From contig NZ_CAKPXS010000007.1 of the NCBI RefSeq assembly GCF_934202235.1, forward strand, positions 1 through 46,021: DNA of 46,021 bases, in the 5' to 3' direction. Below, piece by piece: positions 32,453-40,535 of this stretch (within the stretch, counting starts at the first letter, position 1; the number at the start of each line of letters is the position of its first letter). Position numbers and translations under genes: made by a program. A model generated the notes under the pieces. The model saw only the letters and a program-made list of their open reading frames with translations, did no database searches and had not been told where the DNA came from. The stretch comes from an uncultured Limosilactobacillus sp. GTDB lineage: Bacteria > Bacillota > Bacilli > Lactobacillales > Lactobacillaceae.

Positions 32453-34519
32453 TTATTCACCATCCCTAATTAATTGCGTAATTGAATCGACTGACTTTGC
32501 ATTTAGAATCTGTTTGACCTTATTTTCATCCCCAAGTATCTGAGTTAACTCTGCTAATGCCCTCAAATGAGAGCTGGAATCTTTAGCGGCTAAAACCACA
32601 ATCAGCTGAATCTTATGTTTGTCGTCAACCAGGTTAACAGTACCATCCAGAAGTAACAACGACATCCCAACTTGAAGAACATCTGGGCTTGGTTGAGCGT
32701 GTGCCAACGCAATCTTATCGGCAATGTTGATGTAGGGGCCATTCTCGTGAACGTTAGAAATAATGTCATCAACGTAACGTTGTTTAACTTTCCCTAAATC
32801 AATCAAGGGCTGAGCAGCCTTTGTAATTGCTTGCTCCCAAGTCATGCCTGAACTAGAAACTCCGACTTGAATTGTCTTATCTGTAAGTAATTCGCTTAAC
32901 AATGGTCCATACTCTCCTTTATGCCTAAATCGAACACTTGGTGTTAAAACTTCCTGAATTCCAGTAACCAAGTCCTGGTAATTAGTAATTTTTGTATTAG
33001 CTTGAACAACTTCCAATATTGCAGACAAATTTTGGCTAACGCCTGTGGGAATAATATGATTGCGAATCAATTTCTTCTTCAAAATTAATAAATCGTTATC
33101 TGACAATATGGAGTCAACCTTAATTACCGGTTTATTGAGTGTGGGAACCGGAACCGTCGAAATGACAATATCCTGCCCCACTTCTGATAATTCTTCATAA
33201 TCACGTTTAGTTATTGGACCCACTTGCATCAGTTCAGGAATCATCGTCTCAAGTTGTGATTTCAAAAGGTAGGACGTTCCCAGCCCTGCAGAACAAACTA
33301 ACAAAGCTGATTGTTTCTGTACTCGTTGGTGATAAAGTTCTGCACCAAAATACATACTGATTAACCCAACTTCGTCATCGTTTAATGGCTCAGAAAGTAA
33401 GTCCTCAAAAGGCTTTAACGAAAGCCTAGTGTATAGGTAAATTTGCCGATACTGCTTTTTCAACTTCCCTGCAACTTCATCTTTGTACTGACGGTGGTAT
33501 TCCACACGATAAAATGTTGCAATCAAATGTTGGAATAACTTAGACTGGAGCTTTTGTTCATCTTGGAACTTAACTTGGTCCAAATTTTTGAATGTATCAA
33601 TAACCTTGATGGTGGCTCGACGAATTTTCCGATCAATGTCATTTTCACCTTGGTGTTTGCGTGTTGAAACAGTTGGACTTCCTAGCAACAAGCCTTCGAG
33701 ATAATATGTTTCTTCTGGGAAACTCCCTTGAATAATCTCGTGAATCAAATCGCGTGCAAACTCAAATTCAGGTTGGTCGTGCATTTGATTTTTAATAAAA
33801 TCATTGCTCGGAAAACTGTTAGTGCTCAGTCGTAAGCCTTGTTGTAAGCGATTCGTAACGCCGCTATAGAAAAAACTAATATTTAAAAAGCTTTCATAAG
33901 AAAAATAGTGGTGAAGGAATTTCTGAACTAGTGTTAACCACTCAGAAGTCTTCTCGTATTGACGCCAAATCAATGAACCAGGATTGGTTTGTTGAAAAAA
34001 AGTTATTAGTCTTTGAAAATCAATATTTTTAAAAACATAATTTCTGATCGTCAGCTCGTCACCAACTAAGTCGTAGCCATTACGACTACCAGCCAGCTTA
34101 ATCCCAACACCTTTAAGCAATGCTCTGACATGATGAATATCTTTCAATATCGTGCTACGGGAATGAGCCGTCTTTTGCTCTAAATAATGAATGGTGACTG
34201 GTCGATCTTTTAAAAATAGTTCCCAAATGATTAACTGCTCACGATCACCAGCTTTTAACCGTGGTTGATAATTATTCTGAAGATTCAATTTCACTAAGCG
34301 TGAACGACTATCATCTATTAGGTGGTACCCAACCCCTCTCACGTTTTGCAACGGTGCAATACCGTTAGCTAATAACTTTTTGTTAAGCTTTGCGATCACT
34401 GAATAAACGGACCTTTTGGAAATAGATAATTTTTCAGTCAATTCATCCACTGATAGCGCCTCTTCAGCGTTGAGCAATAATATAAGGACAGTTTTCTCTT
34501 TCTCTGATAGATCTATCAT
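32453..34519 (-). CDS. PRD-type regulator with EIIB and EIIA domains, transketolase unit
   Basis: 688 residues. Winged HTH (about 1-65, LSISKRSVYSVIAKLNKK), second HTH (85-160, HSRSTILKDIHHVRALL), PRD modules (about 170-395), EIIB-like domain with Cys409 (LLVCSAGLGTSYLL) and EIIA-like domain (about 540-688, KIALAHAQPSPDV). First gene of its own operon, one base before EIIB. The presence of a complete EIIA domain here and the absence of a separate EIIA gene suggest that it may serve as phosphate donor. AGGAGG precedes the ATG. Confidence 0.9.
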   Translation of the reverse strand: MIDLSEKEKTVLILLLNAEEALSVDELTEKLSISKRSVYSVIAKLNKKLLANGIAPLQNVRGVGYHLIDDSRSRLVKLNLQNNYQPRLKAGDREQLIIWELFLKDRPVTIHYLEQKTAHSRSTILKDIHHVRALLKGVGIKLAGSRNGYDLVGDELTIRNYVFKNIDFQRLITFFQQTNPGSLIWRQYEKTSEWLTLVQKFLHHYFSYESFLNISFFYSGVTNRLQQGLRLSTNSFPSNDFIKNQMHDQPEFEFARDLIHEIIQGSFPEETYYLEGLLLGSPTVSTRKHQGENDIDRKIRRATIKVIDTFKNLDQVKFQDEQKLQSKLFQHLIATFYRVEYHRQYKDEVAGKLKKQYRQIYLYTRLSLKPFEDLLSEPLNDDEVGLISMYFGAELYHQRVQKQSALLVCSAGLGTSYLLKSQLETMIPELMQVGPITKRDYEELSEVGQDIVISTVPVPTLNKPVIKVDSILSDNDLLILKKKLIRNHIIPTGVSQNLSAILEVVQANTKITNYQDLVTGIQEVLTPSVRFRHKGEYGPLLSELLTDKTIQVGVSSSGMTWEQAITKAAQPLIDLGKVKQRYVDDIISNVHENGPYINIADKIALAHAQPSPDVLQVGMSLLLLDGTVNLVDDKHKIQLIVVLAAKDSSSHLRALAELTQILGDENKVKQILNAKSVDSITQLIRDGE

Positions 34520-34551
34520 CGTTAAACCTCCTTACGGGTATAACAATACCA

Positions 34552-34645
34552 AGAAAACGCTTACTAATAAATTGCTAAAAAGTTATATTTAAAATTGCAA
34601 AAGTAACCCCATCGACCTTATCCGCTTACACCTAAAAAGTTATAT
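34552..34645 (-). promoter_or_regulatory. cre-like site and 14-base direct repeat before the PRD regulator
   Basis: AGAAAACGCTTACT (34552-34565) fits cre at 12 of 14 positions. CTAAAAAGTTATAT occurs twice, perfectly, at 34575-34588 and 34632-34645, 57 bases apart. Such repeats are candidate activator sites for the regulator itself or for the divergent deoC. Confidence 0.55.
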
Positions 34646-34686
34646 ACTATGAAAGTACAACGTTCTTCAGCGATTTACGTCAACAC

Positions 34687-34711
34687 AAAAACGCCGGCAA
34701 GTACGCCGGCG
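34687..34711 (-). terminator. GC-rich hairpin with T-run on minus
   Basis: CGCCGGC (34692-34698) and GCCGGCG (34705-34711), perfect arms; on minus TTTTT follows. It would stop transcription coming from the right, that is, antisense through deoC, before the regulator promoter. Confidence 0.6.
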
Positions 34712-34809
34712 CATTGCAAAATAAAAATATTATCACTATAACTGTATTTTCATTGCTTTTAATGAAGTGATTAAATCAGTTGTACAACATTCAAAGAGAA
34801 GGGAATAAT

Positions 34810-35463
34810 ATGCAATTTAATCAATATATTGACCATACGCTGTTGGCACCCGATGCCACTGAAAAACAGGTTGAAATAGTTGCTCAACAAGCAATTGACA
34901 ATCACTTTCATACAGTAATGATTAATCCCTACTGGGTGTCCAAAGTTCACCAGATGTTAGCTGGCACTGATGTTAAAACGGCCTGTGTGATTGGTTTTCC
35001 GCTTGGTGCTAACACCACTAAAATTAAGGCAGCTGAAGCTGAAGACGCCATTTCTAACGGCGTTGACGAACTCGATATGGTGATGAACATCGGCGAGCTG
35101 AAATCTGCCCATGAAGACAAGGTAGAAGCAGATATTCAAGCAGTTGTGGATGCTGGCCACGCTGCAAACAAGGTAGTTAAAGTCATCATTGAAACTTGCC
35201 TGCTAACTGACGAGGAGATTACTAACGCAGCAAAAATTGTGGCCAAGACTGGTGCGGACTTTGTTAAAACTTCCACCGGCTTTTCAACCGGTGGTGCAAC
35301 AGTGCACGCCGTCAAATTAATGGCAGCTGCTGTTCATGGGACATCAACTGCTGTGAAGGCTTCAGGCGGTATCCATACCGCTAAAGAAGCTCAAGCCATG
35401 ATTGATGCTGGGGCAACTCGCCTAGGAGTTAGTCACAGTATGCAAATTATTGGTAAAGATTAA
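34810..35463 (+). CDS. deoC: Deoxyribose-phosphate aldolase
   Basis: Splits 2-deoxyribose-5-phosphate into acetaldehyde and glyceraldehyde-3-phosphate; cytoplasmic TIM barrel. 217 residues. Schiff-base Lys153 in DFVKTSTGFSTGGAT, proton-relay Lys183 in AVKASGGIHT and Asp89 in DELDMVMNIG are all present. ATG 34810 is chosen since AAGGGAA precedes it; an upstream ATG would add ten residues across that site. It stands alone, divergent from the PRD regulator, without deoB, deoD or nucleoside transport genes nearby. Confidence 0.95.
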   Translation: MQFNQYIDHTLLAPDATEKQVEIVAQQAIDNHFHTVMINPYWVSKVHQMLAGTDVKTACVIGFPLGANTTKIKAAEAEDAISNGVDELDMVMNIGELKSAHEDKVEADIQAVVDAGHAANKVVKVIIETCLLTDEEITNAAKIVAKTGADFVKTSTGFSTGGATVHAVKLMAAAVHGTSTAVKASGGIHTAKEAQAMIDAGATRLGVSHSMQIIGKD

Positions 35464-35468
35464 CAACA

Positions 35469-35504
35469 TAAAAGCTGACGAGTTTTGCTACTCGCCAGCT
35501 TTTT
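35469..35504 (+). terminator. deoC terminator
   Basis: AAAGCTGACGAG and CTCGCCAGCTTT form a stem with one mismatch, followed by a T-run. Confidence 0.85.
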
Positions 35505-35526
35505 ACGTCATTAGTTCTTAATTGCA

Positions 35527-35566
35527 TAAAAAGCAGTCTTAACCAAATTACTCGGTTAGGACTGCT
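35527..35566 (-). terminator. Terminator of the KDPG-aldolase/UlaA-type unit
   Basis: AGCAGTCCTAACC and GGTTAAGACTGCT (minus) form a 13-base stem with one G-T pair, followed by TTTTTATG. It ends the unit 68 bases after the aldolase gene. Confidence 0.82.
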
Positions 35567-35634
35567 AGTTTCTGAGTTCAACGACATAAGCTACCTTGGG
35601 TGGAGAGGCCTAGTATCAAAACTGTGCCCCGTAC

Positions 35635-36267
35635 TTAATGTCGATCGCGATAATCAGCCAACATTTGGCTTAACTTTGTTGCATGTTTCTTAATCGTTTC
35701 TGCATCACCATTCGCTAATAGACCACCAAAACAGGTAATATCAGCCCCGGCATCCAGAAAGTCATAGAAATTATCAAAGTTAATCCCACCAGATGCCAGC
35801 ACAGGCATAAACGGCGTTGGCGTCACAGCTGTCTTGATCAATTTTGGTCCATCGACCGCGGATCCTGGGAAGAATTTGATATAAGATGCGCCGGCTTTTA
35901 ATGCCGTGGTCATTTCTGTTACCGTATGACACCCCGGACAGTATGGGATTTGGTAAAGGTTCGCCAACTTTGCCACACCAGCATCAAACTGTGGTGACAA
36001 GATTGCATCTGCACCATGAAGAATGGCCAGTCGAGCAGTTGTCGCATCAAGAACTGTCCCGGCACAAATAATCACATCCGGTAATTCCCTTTTTACCAAT
36101 TCAATGGACTTAATAGCAGTGGGAACAGTAAAGCTAATCTCAATCATCTTCACGCCACCATCATGACAGGCCCTAGCGATTTCTAGGGTACGTTCCGGCG
36201 TGGCACGGACCACAGACATGAGATTATAATCTGCCATTTTCTTTTCAGTATTAATTTTCTGAATCAT
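35635..36267 (-). CDS. KDPG/KHG-type aldolase (Eda family)
   Basis: Splits a 2-keto-3-deoxy-6-phosphosugar acid into pyruvate and glyceraldehyde-3-phosphate, or a related keto-hydroxy acid. 210 residues, TIM barrel, cytoplasmic. Schiff-base Lys131 (YIKFFPGS), catalytic Glu43 (MIEISF) and Arg21 (VVRAT) agree with the family; PYCPGCHTVTE near residue 108 is typical. AGAGG precedes the ATG. Last gene of a UlaA-type PTS unit, 16 bases after EIIC. No kinase or dehydratase is present, so the PTS must supply the phosphate, and the substrate is perhaps a keto-deoxy sugar acid. Confidence 0.9.
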   Translation of the reverse strand: MIQKINTEKKMADYNLMSVVRATPERTLEIARACHDGGVKMIEISFTVPTAIKSIELVKRELPDVIICAGTVLDATTARLAILHGADAILSPQFDAGVAKLANLYQIPYCPGCHTVTEMTTALKAGASYIKFFPGSAVDGPKLIKTAVTPTPFMPVLASGGINFDNFYDFLDAGADITCFGGLLANGDAETIKKHATKLSQMLADYRDRH

Positions 36268-36283
36268 AATAAACCTCTTTCAA

Positions 36284-37543
36284 CTAGAATAGGTTCAAGA
36301 CACCCTTCAAGAAGATCCCAATCACGTTGTAGTCCACATTTGGGAAAGTAGAACCATTGATTCCCATGTGTTGGAATGTTGGCATCAGAACAAGCGGCAG
36401 GAACGCTAACAGCAACCCCATTACAAACGAGCCAGCAATAGCTCCCCGCCAACCGCCGGTAGAGTTACCGAAAATTGCCGAAGCACCACCCGAGAAGAAA
36501 CAAATGTGAGCAGCTGGAATAATAACAGTCGAGAAGTGCAACGCTAACATAATAACAATTGCAATCAACCCTGCAGTGTATGAGCTAATAAACCCTACAA
36601 GAATTGCAGTTGGTGCATATGGGAAAATGGTTGGTACGTCCAGCGCTGGACGAGAACCAGGAATAAACTTAGTTGAGATAGAAACAAAGGCATTTGTTAA
36701 TTCTTCCAGGAACATCCCAACACCATACATCAGGATACTCATGCCGGCTGTAAAGGAAATAGCTTGTAGCAACGGGAAAACAAGCCACTGAATACCACCG
36801 GAAACCTTCATAGTATAAACCTCACCAGCGGCAAGCGTTGCGGCATAGAACAGAATCAGCATCAGGACGGCAACGCCAATAATAAAGTCTTTGAATAACG
36901 ACAGAAACTTTGGAAAATGAATATTTTCGGTGGTTTCATCCGCATGCTTCTTGAACAATAAGCCAACACAACCGGCCAAAGCATAACCGATCATGTTAAA
37001 GTGACCGATCGCTTGCTGATCCCCGCCGGTAATCCTACGCATAAACGGCTGACAAAGCTCCGGAAGGGCTCCTGAGAAAAACCCTAGAATGGCACCACCT
37101 AAGAGACAAGCCCAAAAATCGTTCATACCATATGACTTTAAGATTAATCCTAAAACACAGGCAAAGAATAAACTATGTCCGCCGGTAAAGAAGATATTTT
37201 TAAATGGAGTAATACGCGCAAAAATCAGGTTAAAGACAAAGCCGAGAATTAATACAACGGAAACAACCAACCCATAATGGGTTTGGGCAGCCGCAGTCGC
37301 TGCCTCCGGAGCAGCAATAACCCCATGAATATGAAACCCCTTTTGAAACAGTTTGTTAAAGTTCTGAAGGGAAGCAGTGATCATCGCACCACCGCCTTGG
37401 AAAATAGCAAAACCAACAATCGTCTTGATAGTACCCTTTACAACGTCAGTTGCCGTTTTCCCTTTTTGAGCGATTAAACCGATACATGCAACTAAACCCA
37501 GTAAAATTGCCGGGTTGCTAAGTAATGCAACGACAAATTTCAT
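36284..37543 (-). CDS. UlaA-family PTS EIIC permease, aldolase unit
   Basis: 419 residues, about ten hydrophobic segments. Typical parts are NPAILLGLVACIGLIAQKGK at the start, GFAIFQGGGAMITASLQNF near 47, FIPGSRPALDVPTIFPYAPTAILVGF near 290 and CFFSGGASAIFGNSTGGWRG near 345. It is the shortest of the three UlaA relatives here. EIIB lies 15 bases upstream and the aldolase 16 bases downstream. UlaA relatives probably carry various acidic or keto sugars; ascorbate is unlikely as no UlaG or UlaD is linked. Confidence 0.9.
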   Translation of the reverse strand: MKFVVALLSNPAILLGLVACIGLIAQKGKTATDVVKGTIKTIVGFAIFQGGGAMITASLQNFNKLFQKGFHIHGVIAAPEAATAAAQTHYGLVVSVVLILGFVFNLIFARITPFKNIFFTGGHSLFFACVLGLILKSYGMNDFWACLLGGAILGFFSGALPELCQPFMRRITGGDQQAIGHFNMIGYALAGCVGLLFKKHADETTENIHFPKFLSLFKDFIIGVAVLMLILFYAATLAAGEVYTMKVSGGIQWLVFPLLQAISFTAGMSILMYGVGMFLEELTNAFVSISTKFIPGSRPALDVPTIFPYAPTAILVGFISSYTAGLIAIVIMLALHFSTVIIPAAHICFFSGGASAIFGNSTGGWRGAIAGSFVMGLLLAFLPLVLMPTFQHMGINGSTFPNVDYNVIGIFLKGVLNLF

Positions 37544-37558
37544 GTCTACATCTCCCCC

Positions 37559-37837
37559 TTAGCCTTCCATAATTGGCTTAAGCTTTTCTTCAATCTCATT
37601 AGCATCCATCATATTAGTAATACCAATAACTTTCTTGTTAGGATATTCTTTCTTGAGATCGTCAGCCACGTCATTTAATGCAATTACAACGTCACCGTTA
37701 AAGCTGCCAACACCATCGAGGCTGGAGTGTGAAACATCAAGATCCCACCCATTCTTTGAGGCAACGTTCCGAACCTGCACCGTCATCATTGTGCTGGTCC
37801 CCATACCATTCCGACAAGTTACTAATGCGCTAGCCAT
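37559..37837 (-). CDS. UlaB-type PTS EIIB, aldolase unit
   Basis: 92 residues. Cys8 in LVTCRNGMGTSTMM is the phosphorylation site, followed by the usual P-loop. AGGAAAGGAAG precedes the ATG. It lies 17 bases after EIIA and 15 bases before EIIC. Confidence 0.9.
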   Translation of the reverse strand: MASALVTCRNGMGTSTMMTVQVRNVASKNGWDLDVSHSSLDGVGSFNGDVVIALNDVADDLKKEYPNKKVIGITNMMDANEIEEKLKPIMEG

Positions 37838-37854
37838 AACTAAAACTTCCTTTC

Positions 37855-38289
37855 CTAATGATTTACAATGTTATCTACCTGTTGCGGGTCATTAGCTTGA
37901 TCTAGTTGCTGATAAAGGTCTTTCTTTTGTAAAACCTTCACGAGCTCCGCCATTTGGTCTAAATGTCCCTCTGGTTTAACAGAGCTAAGAGTAAAGAGAT
38001 ACTTGACCGGATCATTAGCTTTGTTGCCAAATTCGACTGGTTCTTTAAGAACTGTTAAACCAATAGCATCTTCCAACACACCATCCTTTGAGCTGGCGTG
38101 AGGTAGTGCAACATGAGGGGCAATCACAATATAAGGACCCGTTTCCTTTGCGATTTCAATGATCCGTTTTGGATATTGATCCGTTACCTTGTTATGTTCC
38201 ACAAGTGGTTGAACGGCTTTATTAACAGCATCTTCCCAACCATTTGCTTGAATATTGACTTGGATCAAATTCGGATCGATTAAAGACAT
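37855..38289 (-). CDS. UlaC-type PTS EIIA, aldolase unit
   Basis: 144 residues. His64 in HVALPHASSKDG is the phosphorylation site. First gene of the unit EIIA, EIIB, EIIC, aldolase. GAGGTGATTCGGAG lies ahead of the ATG. It is divergent from the PRD regulator, with an AGTGCA palindrome between. Confidence 0.9.
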   Translation of the reverse strand: MSLIDPNLIQVNIQANGWEDAVNKAVQPLVEHNKVTDQYPKRIIEIAKETGPYIVIAPHVALPHASSKDGVLEDAIGLTVLKEPVEFGNKANDPVKYLFTLSSVKPEGHLDQMAELVKVLQKKDLYQQLDQANDPQQVDNIVNH

Positions 38290-38377
38290 CTCCGAATCAC
38301 CTCATTCCCATGTCTTTTCGCCTTGCAGTATAGGTATTTACAAAAAAGTACACAAGCGCAATAATATCTTGTGGATG

Positions 38378-38396
38378 AGTGCAAAAAATGTGCACT
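38378..38396. promoter_or_regulatory. AGTGCA inverted repeat, likely operator
   Basis: AGTGCA and TGCACT lie around seven bases just before the regulator gene and in the divergent region of the aldolase unit. The same half-site occurs before the galactitol-type PTS at 22375-22413, which also has a PRD regulator. Confidence 0.5.
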
Positions 38397-38411
38397 TAAT
38401 AAGGAGCTAAT

Positions 38412-40481
38412 ATGATGATCAATTTTAGCAAAAGTCGTCATGGCAACGACTTACTCACTGTCCTTTGTGAATCAGCAGTCAAGTTTACAGATTCACAATC
38501 TTTAGCAGATAAGTTAGAAATTTCGCGAAGATCCCTTTTTTATACAATTAAAAAGGTCAACAGCGAACTATCCGCTGCTGGCCTCGATCCCATTTCCTAT
38601 ATTCGTCCAACTGGTTATTTCCTGTCTGACAAAACAAGTCAGGTGTTGCAACACAACAATCCTACAGATGGACCTTTATCTAAAATTAGTATTCAGCTAA
38701 AAAAAACGCCACGAAATAATGAACGACAAATTATCGATACCTTCCTGATGATCAGCGATTATTTTCCTGTTATTTCCTCACTGCAGCAACTATATGGCGT
38801 AAGTAAAAATACAATTCTCAGCGACATTCGTTATGTAAAGGCCAACCTCCCAGAAGGTCTTACCATGATTAACACCCCACGTGGAAAAGCTATTGCTGGT
38901 TCTGAAATGCTCAAACGCAGCTGGGTACTATCTCATTTACCAACAGTCCTTAGATTTATCAACCTTCCCAACTTTGGCCAACATCATTCTTACATTGAAC
39001 AACAGCTTAAACAATTTGAAAAAATTACGGGAAGCACCCTTACTGGTAATGCTTTTCGTTCGTTACTACATTATCTGGACTGGTATACGTTTAGACTAAC
39101 CGTTAAACGATACCACTTACGTGTAACTGATAGTGATGTTGACATGACATATTCACTGTCTAATATGTGGGCTACGCGATTTTTGAAGGGTATCAAAATC
39201 AATAATTCAGCTGAAATAAATTATTTAAGCGAGATCGTCAACGCAAACCAATTTTCCTATATTGATCGTGATAACCCAATGATGAACAAGTTGCGTCCCA
39301 TCGCTAAGCAGATTGTGCATCTCTGGATCCTCTCTGCTAATGCTTCCTTATCAATTAACATCAACAAACTTATTGAGAACTTAACGGTCCATTTAGTACC
39401 AACTTATTATCGGTGTAAATATCATATTCAATACCACAACCCGTTGCTTAACGAAATAACCACCAATTATCAGGAAACATTCCAACTAACTAAATTATCT
39501 GTCTCACCACTGGAAAAATATCTTGGTACCAAACTCTCAGATGATGAAGTTTCCCTTATCTCAATCTATTTCGGGAGCGCGCTCCGTAACCAGCACCACA
39601 AGATCGTCAAAAATGAAATTCTTGTAGTCTGCTCTAGTGGAATTGGTACCTCACACCTATTATTCAGTCAGCTTAAAAACGTTTATCCTTCTGTAAACTT
39701 TCGGCGACCATTTAATACACTCGAACTCGAAAATGTTAATTGGAGTAACGTGGCAGGTATTATTAGTACACTACCCATTAGATATGATCGAAAGGTCCCC
39801 CACATTCAAATCCAAGCAATGCCTTCAAAGGCTGATTGGCAGACCATTCAACGTTTTCTGATTGAAATTAATGTCTTATCTAAAGAAAACGCGTCGCGAA
39901 TTAATATTGAATCTTTAATTGACGTTATCGCAGAATACGCACGAATTGAACATCCTCAGCAGCTGAAGCAGGCCCTGTCGGATTTTCTCCTCTCTGCAAA
40001 AAGTGTCAATATGAACTATCCCAATAAAGAAAAATTTCTTGGTATTAACCAGCAATATTTGCAACTATTTGCAAATTCAACTACCTGGCGCGCAGCAATT
40101 CAGCAATCATTTCAACCACTGGAGAATGACGATGCAATTAGCCATTCCTACACTAGCAAAATTATTCAATCCACGGTTAAGCACGGTGACTACATGATTA
40201 TCGGCAATGGCATTATGCTCGCACACGGTGGTCCAGCAGACGGAGTAAATAGACTTGGAATCGGCTTTAACCTCTTCAAACAGCCATTCACTAGCGTTGG
40301 TGGCCAATTAATTCACATTGTTATTACATTAGCTCCTATTGATGCCAAACTGCAGGTTCCATTTCTCGAAGTCATGCTTAAATTTGCTTCTGATAAAAAG
40401 TGGTTAAAAATGATTATTGCTTCAACAACAAAAAATGAATTAAAAGATCTCTTGCATCAAAGTCACTTATTAGCTAATTAA
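38412..40481 (+). CDS. PRD-type regulator with EIIB and EIIA domains, aldolase unit
   Basis: 689 residues. Winged HTH (about 1-70, LEISRRSLFYTIKKVNSEL), second HTH (100-170, YGVSKNTILSDIRYVKANL), PRD modules (about 180-395), EIIB-like domain with Cys407 (ILVVCSSGIGTSHLLF), EIIA-like domain with His605 (GIMLAHGGPADGV). AAGGAG is six bases before the ATG; a second ATG follows at once. Divergent from the EIIA-EIIB-EIIC-aldolase unit, which it probably activates. Lower G+C content and more AT-ending codons than the left part of the window. Confidence 0.92.
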   Translation: MMINFSKSRHGNDLLTVLCESAVKFTDSQSLADKLEISRRSLFYTIKKVNSELSAAGLDPISYIRPTGYFLSDKTSQVLQHNNPTDGPLSKISIQLKKTPRNNERQIIDTFLMISDYFPVISSLQQLYGVSKNTILSDIRYVKANLPEGLTMINTPRGKAIAGSEMLKRSWVLSHLPTVLRFINLPNFGQHHSYIEQQLKQFEKITGSTLTGNAFRSLLHYLDWYTFRLTVKRYHLRVTDSDVDMTYSLSNMWATRFLKGIKINNSAEINYLSEIVNANQFSYIDRDNPMMNKLRPIAKQIVHLWILSANASLSININKLIENLTVHLVPTYYRCKYHIQYHNPLLNEITTNYQETFQLTKLSVSPLEKYLGTKLSDDEVSLISIYFGSALRNQHHKIVKNEILVVCSSGIGTSHLLFSQLKNVYPSVNFRRPFNTLELENVNWSNVAGIISTLPIRYDRKVPHIQIQAMPSKADWQTIQRFLIEINVLSKENASRINIESLIDVIAEYARIEHPQQLKQALSDFLLSAKSVNMNYPNKEKFLGINQQYLQLFANSTTWRAAIQQSFQPLENDDAISHSYTSKIIQSTVKHGDYMIIGNGIMLAHGGPADGVNRLGIGFNLFKQPFTSVGGQLIHIVITLAPIDAKLQVPFLEVMLKFASDKKWLKMIIASTTKNELKDLLHQSHLLAN

Positions 40482-40491
40482 CAACTAAATC

Positions 40492-40527
40492 AAAAGGCTG
40501 GCGAGACAACATACTCACCAGCCTTTT
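40492..40527. terminator. Bidirectional terminator
   Basis: AAAAGGCTGGCGAG and CTCACCAGCCTTTT form a stem with one mismatch between the convergent regulator and GatZ-like genes; A and T runs on both sides. Confidence 0.88.
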
Positions 40528-40535
40528 AACGTACA

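Noticed and set aside
38341..38370. cre site before the aldolase-unit regulator (ACAAGCGCAATA)
   Set aside because: Too many departures from the consensus, including the central CGNT part.
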